From contig CAJOLU010000003.1 of NCBI GenBank assembly GCA_905235475.1, forward strand, positions 40,821 to 104,820: a stretch of DNA of 64,000 nucleotides, in the 5' to 3' direction. The notes under the pieces were generated by a model that was given only the letters and a program-made list of their open reading frames with translations, ran no database searches and was not told where the DNA came from. Shown piece by piece: positions 34,824 to 44,327 of this stretch. This DNA is from an uncultured Clostridia bacterium (GTDB lineage Bacteria; Bacillota; Clostridia; Christensenellales; UBA1242). A program made the position numbers and the translations under genes. Every line of letters begins with the position of its first letter. Positions within the stretch are counted from its first letter, which is position 1.

Positions 34824-34829
34824 ACAAAC

Positions 34830-34858
34830 AGAATAGCAAATAACATTCTTAATTGCAA
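34830..34858 (-). promoter_or_regulatory. Promoter of the SDR gene, predicted leaderless
   Basis: Minus strand TTGCAA (34858-34853), 17-nt spacer, TGC-TATTCT (-10 at 34835-34830). The ATG at 34823 begins 6 nt after the -10 box. Confidence 0.7.
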
Positions 34859-35001
34859 CTTAAATGCGTAAATTTGTGAATATTTGCAGAAGAATGTTTC
34901 ATTTTTGTCATAAATATTTGTGAATATACCTTATTTTATTTGACTTTTATTCCCAAAAATTGGTATTATTAGGGCAATAAATGAATAAAAGGAGAAAAAT
35001 T

Positions 35002-35334
35002 ATGGCAAACGAAAAAGATGAAAAAGTTGTTGAGGCAAAGGCTGAACCAACTGAACAAAAGAAAGAACAAAAAAGTGTAACATTTGCTCTTGGAACTCTT
35101 TCAGTTATTTTAAGCTTGTGCTCACTCGGAATATGGTTTTTATGTAGAATGCTTTTGGGGTTCGGTGCAGGACTTGGAATGGTTGCTACTAACATATTCT
35201 TTATCATAGCGTTTGGACTTGGCGTTTTTGCTGGTGTTTTGGCTTGGATTAATGCAAAACAAAAATTCACATTACCACTTGCTTTTGCTGCATTTGTGAC
35301 ACTTGTATCTTGTCTTGGGTTTGTAATAGAGTAA
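35002..35334 (+). CDS. Small multi-pass membrane protein
   Basis: 110 residues from the ATG at 35002 (AAAGGAG 8 nt upstream); the ATG at 34981 has none. A charged 25-residue Lys/Glu head is followed by three predicted membrane segments (about 28-50, 55-80 and 88-108). No family recognised. It sits just ahead of the HD hydrolase gene on the same strand, 21 nt apart. Confidence 0.65.
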   Translation: MANEKDEKVVEAKAEPTEQKKEQKSVTFALGTLSVILSLCSLGIWFLCRMLLGFGAGLGMVATNIFFIIAFGLGVFAGVLAWINAKQKFTLPLAFAAFVTLVSCLGFVIE

Positions 35335-35355
35335 TCACATTAAAAGGATCAATGA

Positions 35356-35946
35356 ATGGTAAAAGAAAACAAACAAGAGTTCATTAACATTTACAAAAAT
35401 TGCATCAAGAGGGAAGGGGCAGACAAACTTTTGGAATGGCTTGAAAAAACAGATTTCTTCACGGCTCCAGCAAGTTCAAAATTCCATTCAAACTTTGAAG
35501 GTGGTTTGTGTGCTCACTCGTTAAATGTTTACAAACGAATGAAAGAACTTTGCGAAAATGAGTTTAAAGATGCAATGAATGAAAAAATTAGTGAAGAAAG
35601 TTTGGCAATCATAACGCTACTTCACGATGTTTGCAAAGTTAACACTTATAAACAAGAGCTCAGAAATGTTAAGGTGGACAACAACTGGGTTCAAAAACCA
35701 TATTATGTTGTTGATGAAGAACTCCCATATGGGCATGGCGAGAAATCAGTTTATATTTTAAGTGGTTTTATGAAACTTTCAAGAGAAGAGGCAATGGCAA
35801 TTAACTGGCATATGGGTGGATTTGATAGCAGAGTGCTGGGTGGTTCATATTCACTCAGTTCTGCATTCTATCAATATCCTATTGCAGTTTTATTGCATAT
35901 GGCAGATTTTATGGCGACTTATTTAGATGAACACATAGAAAAATAA
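35356..35946 (+). CDS. HD-domain phosphohydrolase
   Basis: 196 residues. The metal-binding HD pattern is present: AHSLNVYKRM (first His), LLHDVCKVN (His-Asp) and, downstream, GHGEKS and WHMGG, which fit the later ligands. HD proteins of this size hydrolyse nucleotides or similar phosphoesters; the exact substrate is not evident. Start has AAAGGA; a PHP phosphoesterase gene follows 11 nt later, so two metal-dependent phosphohydrolases are likely co-expressed. Confidence 0.78.
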   Translation: MVKENKQEFINIYKNCIKREGADKLLEWLEKTDFFTAPASSKFHSNFEGGLCAHSLNVYKRMKELCENEFKDAMNEKISEESLAIITLLHDVCKVNTYKQELRNVKVDNNWVQKPYYVVDEELPYGHGEKSVYILSGFMKLSREEAMAINWHMGGFDSRVLGGSYSLSSAFYQYPIAVLLHMADFMATYLDEHIEK

Positions 35947-35956
35947 GGAGAGAACA

Positions 35957-36901
35957 ATGTATAACAGATTATATAAGCAAGGTCAACTTTTGGATATGCA
36001 CATTCACACACAATATTCAGATGGAATGTATAGTGTTCCTGAACTTGTTAACTTTGCAAATCAAAGGGGAATTGATGTTTTGTCTTTCACAGACCATGAT
36101 GTTTTGTATGCAAACTATGAAATGAGAGATTTAACCGCAAAAGATAAATCAGTTTTTAATGGAAAATACATAAATGGTTGTGAAATTGCTGTTTCATATA
36201 ATGGCAAGAAATATGAAGTTTTGGCGTATGATTTTGATTTAGATGAACTTTCAAAGTTTGAAGCACTAAACTGGGATTTTCAATCACAACTTGAAATTGA
36301 AAGACTTCAAAAATTGGTTGAACTTGGAAAGAATTTGGGATTTAAAATAACCCCAGGACTTTCTTTTGATGTGAAATATAGATCCGCCCACAAATGTTTT
36401 TTTGCTGATTTGGCAAAATATCCAGAGAACTTGCTTTTGTATGAAAAATATCACATAAATAAGTCTGATAACCTATATCGTGACCATATGATCAAGCCAG
36501 GTTCTTTGTTCCATTGCTATGACATTGTTGGAGAAACCCCACCAATTGAATATGTTTGTGACAAAATTCACAAGGCAGGTGGACTTGCCGTTTTTGCTCA
36601 CGCATTTACTGTGTATGGCGAAAAGGACCCTAAAAAACTTGTTAAAGATTTGAATGAGTTAAAAATATTGGACGGTTTTGAATGCATTCACAAAAAGTTC
36701 ACTATTGACAATTCAATTTGGCTATATCGTTTCTGCCTAGACAACAACTTAATTCCAACTGGTGGAACTGATATGCACGGAGAGGGCTTCAAGATTAATG
36801 GGGTTCGTTACGAACCAGAATTTTTGGCTTTTGACAAATATTCTCAATTAGAGCCAAGATTTCCAATTCTAAAAACAATAAGAGGAGATATAATTAGATG
36901 A
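35957..36901 (+). CDS. PHP-domain phosphoesterase
   Basis: 314 residues with an AAGGAG site. PHP motifs are intact: MHIHTQYSDGMY (motif I), SFTDHDVLYA (motif II), VFAHAF (motif III) and GGTDMHGEG (motif IV). This is a trinuclear-metal phosphoesterase like YciV/TrpH (3',5'-nucleoside bisphosphate phosphatase / 5'-3' exoribonuclease AM). The protein has an insertion between motifs II and III. It overlaps the next small gene by an ATGA junction. Confidence 0.82.
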   Translation: MYNRLYKQGQLLDMHIHTQYSDGMYSVPELVNFANQRGIDVLSFTDHDVLYANYEMRDLTAKDKSVFNGKYINGCEIAVSYNGKKYEVLAYDFDLDELSKFEALNWDFQSQLEIERLQKLVELGKNLGFKITPGLSFDVKYRSAHKCFFADLAKYPENLLLYEKYHINKSDNLYRDHMIKPGSLFHCYDIVGETPPIEYVCDKIHKAGGLAVFAHAFTVYGEKDPKKLVKDLNELKILDGFECIHKKFTIDNSIWLYRFCLDNNLIPTGGTDMHGEGFKINGVRYEPEFLAFDKYSQLEPRFPILKTIRGDIIR

Positions 36902-37143
36902 TTGAAGAATATATTATATTAACACTTATGATTTTGCTTGTAACTTGTTTAATTTGCAGTGTTTGTGCATATTATCACTACAAAAAAATATCAAAAATTT
37001 TTGCAGAAGACAGAACAGACTATCCAAAAAGTATGGTGGCTTTGTCTGAAAGTAAAATTTTGGAAATACCAGCTAGAAAGGAAAAATTTACACTTTATGT
37101 TTATGAAAACGGACAGAAAAAAGAATTTAAAATAAAAAAATGA
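36898..37143 (+). CDS. Small single-pass membrane protein
   Basis: 81 residues, starting in an ATGA overlap with the PHP gene. One N-terminal membrane segment (about 5-27, ILTLMILLVTCLICSVCAYY), then a basic/acidic cytoplasmic domain ending KKEFKIKK. No family recognised. Confidence 0.6.
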   Translation: MIEEYIILTLMILLVTCLICSVCAYYHYKKISKIFAEDRTDYPKSMVALSESKILEIPARKEKFTLYVYENGQKKEFKIKK

Positions 37144-37153
37144 GAGGTGTTAT

Positions 37154-37582
37154 ATGATTTATCTTGCTTGTGACCATGGTGGCTATACCACAAAACTAAA
37201 AGTTATTAATTTATTCGAAAAATATAAATTAGAATATAAAGATTTGGGCACCAACACAACCGACAGCGTTGACTATCCTGATTATGCTGAAAAACTTGCC
37301 AAGGCAATTGAAAAAAATCCAGATGCTGTTGGAATTTTGATTTGCACAACAGGTATTGGAATGTCTATTGCAATCAATAGATTTAAGTTTTTGCGCGGAG
37401 CACTTTGCCATAGTGTTAAAGATGCAAAAATGGCAAGAGAACATAATAATGCCAATGTTTTGGTTATGGGGGCAGATATGCGCTTTAGAAGGCGTAAGAA
37501 AATTATAAACACATTTTTAAGCACGGAGTTCGAGGGTGGCAGGCACGAAAAAAGAGTGAAAAAATTAGAAAAATTGGGTTAA
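37154..37582 (+). CDS. rpiB: Ribose-5-phosphate isomerase B
   Basis: 142 residues with an AGAGGTG site. It interconverts ribose-5-P and ribulose-5-P. ACDHGGYTTK, the YPDYAE strand, the catalytic-loop ILICTTGIGMSIAINRF (Cys in place; the usual CGTG is CTTG), and HNNANVLVMGAD are all RpiB/LacAB signatures. Last gene of the 35-37.6 kb cluster. Confidence 0.92.
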   Translation: MIYLACDHGGYTTKLKVINLFEKYKLEYKDLGTNTTDSVDYPDYAEKLAKAIEKNPDAVGILICTTGIGMSIAINRFKFLRGALCHSVKDAKMAREHNNANVLVMGADMRFRRRKKIINTFLSTEFEGGRHEKRVKKLEKLG

Positions 37583-37647
37583 TCCCAATTTTTATGTTCT
37601 AAAACAATTTTTGGTTGCATAAACATATTATAGGGAAGGTGAAAATT

Positions 37648-38331
37648 TTGGTTAAAGTTAGAAAGAAATGTTTGTGCACCATTTTTTCTTTAGTCACTTT
37701 TGTGTTTTTGTTTTCAGCGTGTTCACAAAGTGCATTAGAAGAGTGCCAAAACAAAATCTCAGACGAAAGACAAAACTATTTTGAGGGCGAAACGCAAAAC
37801 TACTATGTAAGTTTTTCAAGTGGAATGCGAGAAAGCCCTTATGTTCTAAACGGCAAAAGTGAGAATTGCGTTGAGTTTGGTGTTGTGACCATAAAGCCAA
37901 AAGGTGGCTTTGAGGAAGAAAACATAACCTATAAAGTTTGTGTGGACAATGATGAGTTTAGTGGGGAGTTTGAAAAAAGCCCTTTTGATGACTCTTATGC
38001 TGCCGACATAAGCAAAAAAGTTGATGAAGATGCTGTTCTTATTATAAAAGTAAATAATGGAAGTGGCGAAGAGGTTGCTGAAATGACCAACATAACAAGT
38101 GGCTTTAAAATAAACAGCCAAAAAGCCCTTGAAATTGCTTTAAATGAAATAGGGGAAAAGTATGACGGCTTAAAAAATAAGGATTTTGAAATTTATATCA
38201 AAATTGTGGCAGACATAACAAACAAAATGCCAGACAAATATTATCTTGTTATGTTTCTAGATTGTGAGGGCAATAGCCTAAATGTGATAATAAATCCACA
38301 AACGGGGGAGTGTGAAATTAAAAAACTATAA
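37648..38331 (+). CDS. Putative lipoprotein, TTG start
   Basis: 227 residues. The TTG at 37648 is chosen because AAGGTG (37636-37641) lies 6 nt upstream; an earlier TTG at 37615 has no site. The N-terminus is basic, then hydrophobic, ending in FLFSAC (lipobox Cys). The mature part has a beta-rich first half and a C-terminal ~65 residues resembling a PepSY/YpeB-like 'alnia l.e...g....' fold (KALEIALNEIGEKYDGL, YYLVMFLDCEGN, INPQTGEC). Function unknown. Confidence 0.68.
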   Translation: MVKVRKKCLCTIFSLVTFVFLFSACSQSALEECQNKISDERQNYFEGETQNYYVSFSSGMRESPYVLNGKSENCVEFGVVTIKPKGGFEEENITYKVCVDNDEFSGEFEKSPFDDSYAADISKKVDEDAVLIIKVNNGSGEEVAEMTNITSGFKINSQKALEIALNEIGEKYDGLKNKDFEIYIKIVADITNKMPDKYYLVMFLDCEGNSLNVIINPQTGECEIKKL

Positions 38332-38447
38332 ATTTTTAAAAATTTGTAACATTTTTGAAAGAATTTTAATACTATGACTATGTGAGATTTAAGCACAAAA
38401 GATAAAACTACATAAAGATACGCACTAAAAAACAAGGAGGACAAAAG

Positions 38448-38660
38448 ATGTTTGGCAATATGTTTGGCGGAATGGATTGCGGTGGCTGTGGAAAATCAAA
38501 AAACTCAAGCTGTGATGTTTTAACTCTATTGGTTGTTATTTATGTTTTACTTAACTGTGGCATACTTAACTGTGGGTTAGACCTTTGCACAATTTTAATT
38601 TTGTTATTATTCTTCTGTTGTTGCTTTAAAAAGAAATCTTTTAATCAATGTAACTGCTAA
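38448..38660 (+). CDS. Cysteine-rich hydrophobic small protein
   Basis: 70 residues after a strong AAGGAGG site. Eleven Cys in 70 residues: CGGCG near the N-terminus, single Cys through two short hydrophobic segments (about 24-40 and 44-58), a CCC run at 56-58 and a CNC end. It is preceded by a ~70-nt untranslated leader and followed by a terminator, so it is an independent gene. No family recognised; small Cys-rich hydrophobic proteins occur in spore coats and in metal handling, but neither is shown here. Confidence 0.65.
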   Translation: MFGNMFGGMDCGGCGKSKNSSCDVLTLLVVIYVLLNCGILNCGLDLCTILILLLFFCCCFKKKSFNQCNC

Positions 38661-38663
38661 AAA

Positions 38664-38690
38664 TAATCCCTGCTAGTCAGGGGTTTTTTA
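38664..38690 (+). terminator. Terminator of the Cys-rich gene
   Basis: CCCTG / CAGGG short stem followed by GTTTTTTA. Confidence 0.75.
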
Positions 38691-38781
38691 TTTAAAAAAT
38701 TTGTAAGTTTCTTAAAAAAGGGGATATTGACTTTTTATGCCTACTATGATATAATTTTTATATCATAGAGGAGTGAAAATT

Positions 38782-40104
38782 ATGGAAAATAATAGTAAGA
38801 GAGTAAAAAAGGTTGCAAACACCTTATATAATGCTTATTTAGAAAGAATAGATGAATACGATAGGCAAATTGCTGAATTAAAACTAGAAGAAGAAAGAGT
38901 TTTGAAGCCATTTAAAGAAAGAATAGAAATAATTGAAAGAGATGGCGGAGAAAAAACACAAGAACTTGATGCAAAAATAAACGAATTAAATCAACAAATT
39001 CAAGAACAAAGGCAACACTTTGAAGAAGCAAAGAAACTTGCTATTAGTCCAACTAGTGAAATAGAGGCAGAAATGGCAAAAACAAAAACTCAAAGCCAAG
39101 CCATGTTAAAGAAGCCGGCAATTGCGAAAAGAGGAGCTATTGCTGCTATTGTTGGGGCTGCTTCTGCGGCTGCTGCACATATGTGGAGAAATAATGAAAT
39201 TGCTGAAAAAGGTTCAGAAGCAGCTTTTCTTGAAAACGCAGCATTTCCACGACAAGTTGTTGATAATATTAAACATGAAGTGGAGTATTATAATGCTAAC
39301 ATAAAAGGGACAGAGCAAGATATCGAAATTTTTGGCAAAATTTATGGGAACATAGACATGGAAACATTAACACCAAGCAATTATTTGGAAAGTATTGAAC
39401 GGGCACTTATGAATGCATCAGTTAAAGTTGATGGCCAAGATGTTATTATCGTTGATGATTTTGGCGTATCCACCGAAGAGTCAGTGGATGTCATTATGGA
39501 AAACGTAAGAGAAATGATGTTTGATGGTTACTCAACTTATCAAAGTGAAGTTGCTGCCAGCATTCCAAACCTAACACCGCTTGCTGCTGTTTTGGGTTTT
39601 GGAATCACAATGTCAACAGTATATTTCCAATGTATTAAGGCAAAAATTCAAAGGCGTTCTATGCGAAAACAAATGGCAAAAATTGAAAAAGAAAATTTTT
39701 TAAAAATTGGAGAAATTTACAAAGAAGAATGTGCTGTTATTTCTGCTCTTACAGCAGAGCGTGATAATTTAGTTTCTGAAAGAGATTCTGTTAAAAAAAA
39801 TGAAGTTGAACGACTTGCCTTTGAAGTTAATGTTGAAAGTGATATAGCGTGCAAAAACATAAATCTAAACATTGAAAGGTTTAAAATTATGAAAGATATT
39901 GAATACATAGAATACTTAAGGCAAATGGCTGAAGAAGGATTTGATATTGCTGCTTCACGAGGTAGTGCAAAAATTATAAAAATAGGGAAACCAAGCAGTT
40001 ATATTGAAGAAAAACAAACTCTTTTGGAAAGGTTGGATAAAGTTAGTGCAAAAATAGACACTCAAAAAACACCTATTGCAAGCAAAAATGAATTTATGGC
40101 ATAA
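38782..40104 (+). CDS. Coiled-coil membrane protein, function unknown
   Basis: 440 residues from the ATG at 38782 (AGAGGAG). Layout: coiled coil (about 10-105), membrane segment (about 118-135, Ala/Gly-rich), a ~130-residue middle domain, second membrane segment (about 270-288), and a second long coiled coil (about 295-400). The two coiled coils would thus lie on the same side of the membrane, presumably cytoplasmic, with the middle domain outside. No family recognised. Confidence 0.68.
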   Translation: MENNSKRVKKVANTLYNAYLERIDEYDRQIAELKLEEERVLKPFKERIEIIERDGGEKTQELDAKINELNQQIQEQRQHFEEAKKLAISPTSEIEAEMAKTKTQSQAMLKKPAIAKRGAIAAIVGAASAAAAHMWRNNEIAEKGSEAAFLENAAFPRQVVDNIKHEVEYYNANIKGTEQDIEIFGKIYGNIDMETLTPSNYLESIERALMNASVKVDGQDVIIVDDFGVSTEESVDVIMENVREMMFDGYSTYQSEVAASIPNLTPLAAVLGFGITMSTVYFQCIKAKIQRRSMRKQMAKIEKENFLKIGEIYKEECAVISALTAERDNLVSERDSVKKNEVERLAFEVNVESDIACKNINLNIERFKIMKDIEYIEYLRQMAEEGFDIAASRGSAKIIKIGKPSSYIEEKQTLLERLDKVSAKIDTQKTPIASKNEFMA

Positions 40105-40110
40105 TAAGGG

Positions 40111-40142
40111 AAAAGAGCTCTTGAAATGGAACTCTTTTTGTT
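40111..40142 (+). terminator. Probable terminator of the coiled-coil gene
   Basis: AAAAGAG / CTCTTTT arms with a 14-nt loop, then a long T-rich tail. Weaker than others in the window. Confidence 0.5.
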
Positions 40143-40277
40143 TTTTTTAAAACTTTTTATCACAAAGATAAACAAAGACAAAATTCGACAGTATAATATT
40201 TTCTATCTTACTTAAAATGTTTGTGTTAAAAAATGTTGTATTTTATCAAAAAGATAGAATTAATTATGCGTAATTTG

Positions 40278-40306
40278 TTGACAAATTGGGTAATATGAGG
40301 TAAAAT
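40278..40306 (+). promoter_or_regulatory. Promoter of the Ig-like surface protein gene
   Basis: Consensus TTGACA (40278-40283), 17-nt spacer, TAAAAT (40301-40306), followed by a ~30-nt leader with AAGGAG. Confidence 0.85.
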
Positions 40307-40341
40307 ACAATCATTAAACAATACAATTCAAGGAGACTTAA

Positions 40342-43300
40342 ATGGAAACTAAAAAAGCAAAGAAATTTTCAATTGCAATGTTTTTGGTGGCTTTTGCTCT
40401 TATGATTGCTGCAGTTTTTGCAATGCCAGCAGTTGTTTTTGCTGAACCAGCACCAAAAAGCACAAGTGCCAACTTAACAATAAACTATAGTTTGGCAGAT
40501 TACACTATTGCGTCAGACAGCAATGGAGAATACATTATTATACCAAGTGTAAACACTGGTGCAAAAATTGAGGCAACAACAGCCAATGGGGCAAAAAAGA
40601 AGGCAACAATTGATTCAACAGATGTAACCCAACCAAAACTATATTTGGTTGGTAATGTTAGCAGTTATGATGTTGTTTATTCTTTTGAAAATTCAGATGG
40701 AAATGTTGCAACAGAAACAATTAACATTAATCTAGAACAACAAGATTCATCTTTCAAGTTTGAGACAAACAGCAAAGAAATCATTCCTTCAACAGTTCAA
40801 CAATCAGTTGGAAACACAATAACATTCCCATACCCATTTGTTTATGTTGGAGAAGAAAGTGACACACCAATCAATGTTAACGCAGCAACAGGAAGACCAG
40901 AAGATGTAACAGGCCTTAGTGTGACATTAACATCACCAAGGGGAACAAATGTTACAGAAAATTTTGTAAAGAATTCCAATGGATATTATGAATACAAAAT
41001 AACAGATGCAACAGAACTTGGAAAATACACGGTTAGATACACATACAAAACCGCAACAGCTCAAACAGTTATCAAAACATTTAACTTCACAGTTAAAGAT
41101 GGAGCAGTTGAACAAGCAATTAAGATAGACAAATTTAATGCATCACTTCCAAGTGCGATGGCTCTTTTTGTGGAAACAGAACTTCCAAAACCAGTTGTTG
41201 TTAACACAAAGAACTCTGGGGTTGAAGTTAGTGTGTTCTCAACACTATATTTGCAATTCACACCTTCTAAAGCAGAAGATGCAGACAAAGCAACAACATA
41301 CACAAACGACATTGAAAAGAAAGGTGTTGATGGCTACACATATGAGTCATCTTTAAATGAATTTAAGTTCACACCAACAGTTGCTGGAACATTCACAGTA
41401 ACTTATAATGTTGTTGATTTCTTTGGAAACACAGCAGAAACAAGTTCAGCCGTTAATGCAATCACTGCAAGAAAAACAGCAGAAAGCGGAAGTGGATATA
41501 TTGTTGAAGCATATGCAGATTTTGATGCAGAAAAAGCATTAATCGAAAGTGGCGACTACAAAACTGCAGAATACAAAATTCCTTCAAAAGTTACAGTTGT
41601 TAACGCATCAGCAGAAGACATTTCAACAGAAGAAGTTTGGAATCTTCCAGCAATTTTTGGAATTGATAAGCTCACAACAAACAGTGCAGACTTAACTTAT
41701 GAAAGAATTGTTAGATACACAAACAGCAACAACACATCAATCAAAATTTCATTCTTAAGTTCAGGAAGTGAACAACCATCTAACGCTATTTACCAATCAA
41801 GTGGAACATACAAAGCATCAGCTAATGAAACCATTCCATTTAGGTTCACAGAAGAAGCAGACTACACAGTTGAATATGTGGTTAGAGATTCTGCAAACAA
41901 CACTCTTTTTGATAAGACATACACAGTTTCAGCACAAAAAGACTATAGTGACGCTAGGGAACCAACAGTTAAATTTGAAGGTTTAAGCACAACAACAGTT
42001 GCTGCTGGAAAAGTTTTGAAATTCAAAGTTACAGGACTTGACACAATTTCAGACACAGATTCAACAGTTGCAGATTCAAGACTTAATATGGCTGTAACAG
42101 CACAAGTTGGAACTGACCCAGAAGAAACACTATTTGCTGATAGCAATGGTTACTACACATATGACACAAAAGATTTAGAAAATGGTGAAATCCTAGTCAT
42201 CAAAGCGGTTGCAACAGATGATTATGGCAATGCAACAACATCAAACAACACAAAAACAATCACAATTAAAAAAGTTACTGGAGCAAATGTTCCAACAGCA
42301 ACAGATTTCGACTTCGACACAAATAACACACACGACCAATATTGGGTTATTGATTCAGAAACATTAAAATCTGTTCTTTCAGGAACAACAGTAAAACTTC
42401 CAGAAGTAACATTTACTGATGCAAATGGCAATAACAACCTTTCTGTTAAAGTAACAGCAAAAGTTGGTTCAACAATTGTTTACCAAAGTGCAGCAAACTC
42501 AGGCAACACAACATCAGTATCCCTTGGAAATGAAACATTTGTTGTTTCAAGAAGTGGAGATTATGTTGTGAACTATGTTGCAACAGATGCAGCAGGAAAC
42601 AAACTTGTTAAGAGTTTTGTGTTCACTGTTATTGGACCAGAAAAAACAATTATTAACCTTGGTTCATTTGATTCTAACTATGAATACGGAACAGAAATTG
42701 ATATTAGAAACTTAAGCGTAATTCTTCAAACAAATGCAGGAAGTGAGAATATCACAGATGACTGCACACTTATCACAAATATTTCATCAACTGCAACAGA
42801 TGCTGAAATTAAAGCAGCAGCACAAACAGCCGCTGCCAGTGGACAAGCAATTTTAGTTCAAATTATTGGTGATTACGAACTCACAGATGATGAAAGCATC
42901 ATCAAAGCAGGTCAAAACGGAAGTGTTACAATAAACTATTGGGCTGTTGGAAACTGGACAGATGTTGATGAATTCAACAGAAACTTCACAGAAACAGCAA
43001 AATCAGTTAACTTCACAGTTAAAGACACAACAAAACCAACAATCATCGTTGATGAAGCTTTGATTGAAGATGTTGTTCCATACGACAGCAAAAAAACCGG
43101 CAAATATGACAATATGATAAAAATTGCAGATATGCAAAAAGTTTGGGATTTGTCTGGAATTGAAGATGGAAGCATTAAAATCACAGCAAAATATAACAGT
43201 TCAACAAAAGATGCTGAAATTATTGTTCTTGGTGGCTCATTCACAGATGGCAATGATGTGTTCTATGTTGGAAACAACAAAGTAACAATTGAAAATGTTG

Positions 43301-44028
43301 AATATGAATTTGATGCAGACGCAAAAACTTTAACAAGTGGTGGAACAACTTACACACTTGATGCAAACGACAAAGTAACAATTAACTCAGTTGAATACAC
43401 CTTTGCAGAAGAAACAGAATATTATGGTTACTTCAAAGCAAACGCAAATGGAGTTGTGACAGTCACATACAGTGCAACAGACACAATGGGCAACACTCAA
43501 ACAAAAACCTACACAATCACAGTTGGAGATGTAACACCTCCAGAAATCAATGCAACAGCAGTTAAAACAGCAGTTGAAAATGCAAAATATCAAAAGGGTA
43601 ACACAGTTACAATCAACCTTAAAGATGATTTAAAGATTATTGATGATGTTAGCTCAATTTCATACGAAAGTGTTAAAGTAACAGTAACTCGTGATGGTGA
43701 GGCAGTTGATGTTGACACATCAGATGCAACAAAGGCAGTTTTTGAAGTTTCTGAATATGGAACTTACACAATTAGTTTTGATGTTAAAGATGGTGCAGGT
43801 TACAGTGCAGAAACAGCAACTGTTCAATTCACAGTTTCAAATAACACAAATTCAAAAACAGTTTCATCAACAACAGTTTGGGGAACAGTTCTAATTGTTG
43901 TTATCTTGGTTGCTCTTGGAGTTATTATATTCTTGTTTGCAAAACCATCAAAATCAAAACAAACAGTTAAATTAACTGAAAATAAGAAAGATGAAAAAGA
44001 CAACAAGAATGACAAAATAGAAGTTTAA
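40342..44028 (+). CDS. Large Ig-like repeat surface protein with C-terminal membrane anchor
   Basis: 1228 residues. N-terminal signal peptide (KKAKKFSIAM, long hydrophobic core, probable cut after VVFAEP). The extracellular part is Thr/Ser/Asn-rich and made of repeated ~90-110-residue bacterial Ig-like units, each ending in strands such as GKYTVRYTYKT, GTFTVTYNVVDFFGN, DYVVNYVATDAAGN, GVVTVTYSATDTMGN and GTYTISFDVKDGAGY. One membrane segment near the C-terminus (WGTVLIVVILVALGVIIFLF) and a Lys/Asp/Glu tail; no LPXTG motif. It is probably an adhesin or stalk. It uses ACA for Thr strongly and is a single-gene unit. Confidence 0.82.
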   Translation: METKKAKKFSIAMFLVAFALMIAAVFAMPAVVFAEPAPKSTSANLTINYSLADYTIASDSNGEYIIIPSVNTGAKIEATTANGAKKKATIDSTDVTQPKLYLVGNVSSYDVVYSFENSDGNVATETININLEQQDSSFKFETNSKEIIPSTVQQSVGNTITFPYPFVYVGEESDTPINVNAATGRPEDVTGLSVTLTSPRGTNVTENFVKNSNGYYEYKITDATELGKYTVRYTYKTATAQTVIKTFNFTVKDGAVEQAIKIDKFNASLPSAMALFVETELPKPVVVNTKNSGVEVSVFSTLYLQFTPSKAEDADKATTYTNDIEKKGVDGYTYESSLNEFKFTPTVAGTFTVTYNVVDFFGNTAETSSAVNAITARKTAESGSGYIVEAYADFDAEKALIESGDYKTAEYKIPSKVTVVNASAEDISTEEVWNLPAIFGIDKLTTNSADLTYERIVRYTNSNNTSIKISFLSSGSEQPSNAIYQSSGTYKASANETIPFRFTEEADYTVEYVVRDSANNTLFDKTYTVSAQKDYSDAREPTVKFEGLSTTTVAAGKVLKFKVTGLDTISDTDSTVADSRLNMAVTAQVGTDPEETLFADSNGYYTYDTKDLENGEILVIKAVATDDYGNATTSNNTKTITIKKVTGANVPTATDFDFDTNNTHDQYWVIDSETLKSVLSGTTVKLPEVTFTDANGNNNLSVKVTAKVGSTIVYQSAANSGNTTSVSLGNETFVVSRSGDYVVNYVATDAAGNKLVKSFVFTVIGPEKTIINLGSFDSNYEYGTEIDIRNLSVILQTNAGSENITDDCTLITNISSTATDAEIKAAAQTAAASGQAILVQIIGDYELTDDESIIKAGQNGSVTINYWAVGNWTDVDEFNRNFTETAKSVNFTVKDTTKPTIIVDEALIEDVVPYDSKKTGKYDNMIKIADMQKVWDLSGIEDGSIKITAKYNSSTKDAEIIVLGGSFTDGNDVFYVGNNKVTIENVEYEFDADAKTLTSGGTTYTLDANDKVTINSVEYTFAEETEYYGYFKANANGVVTVTYSATDTMGNTQTKTYTITVGDVTPPEINATAVKTAVENAKYQKGNTVTINLKDDLKIIDDVSSISYESVKVTVTRDGEAVDVDTSDATKAVFEVSEYGTYTISFDVKDGAGYSAETATVQFTVSNNTNSKTVSSTTVWGTVLIVVILVALGVIIFLFAKPSKSKQTVKLTENKKDEKDNKNDKIEV

Positions 44029-44043
44029 TAAACTAATTAATAT

Positions 44044-44074
44044 AAAAAAGTGGATTTAAAACCACTTTTTTTGT
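44044..44074 (+). terminator. Terminator of the Ig-like protein gene
   Basis: AAAAAAGTGG / CCACTTTTTT stem with T-run. The ~210 nt between here and 44282 are AT-rich and show no ORF, repeat or structure I can support. Confidence 0.85.
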
Positions 44075-44281
44075 TTTATAGAAGATAAAAATGTTTTTAT
44101 ATAAAAGATGTTAATGCGTTGGAGAATTAGCGAAAAAAATATATTAAACAAGAATTAAGATAAGTGCTAAATGAATTATAATATGAAGAATATTAATTAT
44201 AAGTTATGAAATATAGTTACTAAAATATTATTTATTTAGTTATAAAAGTTATATGGAATGTTGTAAAATTAGATTAAACAC

Positions 44282-44309
44282 AAAAAAGAGCCAATTTAGG
44301 CTCTTTTTT
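44282..44309 (-). terminator. Terminator of the ABC-exporter-like gene
   Basis: Perfect AAAAAAGAGCC / GGCTCTTTTTT stem; on the minus strand it follows the stop at 44328. Confidence 0.85.
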
Positions 44310-44327
44310 GATTAAAAACTTGTTCAA

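Noticed and set aside
34869-34932. Two direct TTTGTGAATAT repeats between the SDR and 35002 genes
   Set aside because: Two short AT-rich copies are not enough to call an operator.
40170-40200. AATTCGACA motif before the Ig-like protein gene, also seen near 49165 before the deacetylase gene
   Set aside because: Only three loose matches, no palindrome and variable distance to the promoters; may be chance in AT-rich DNA.
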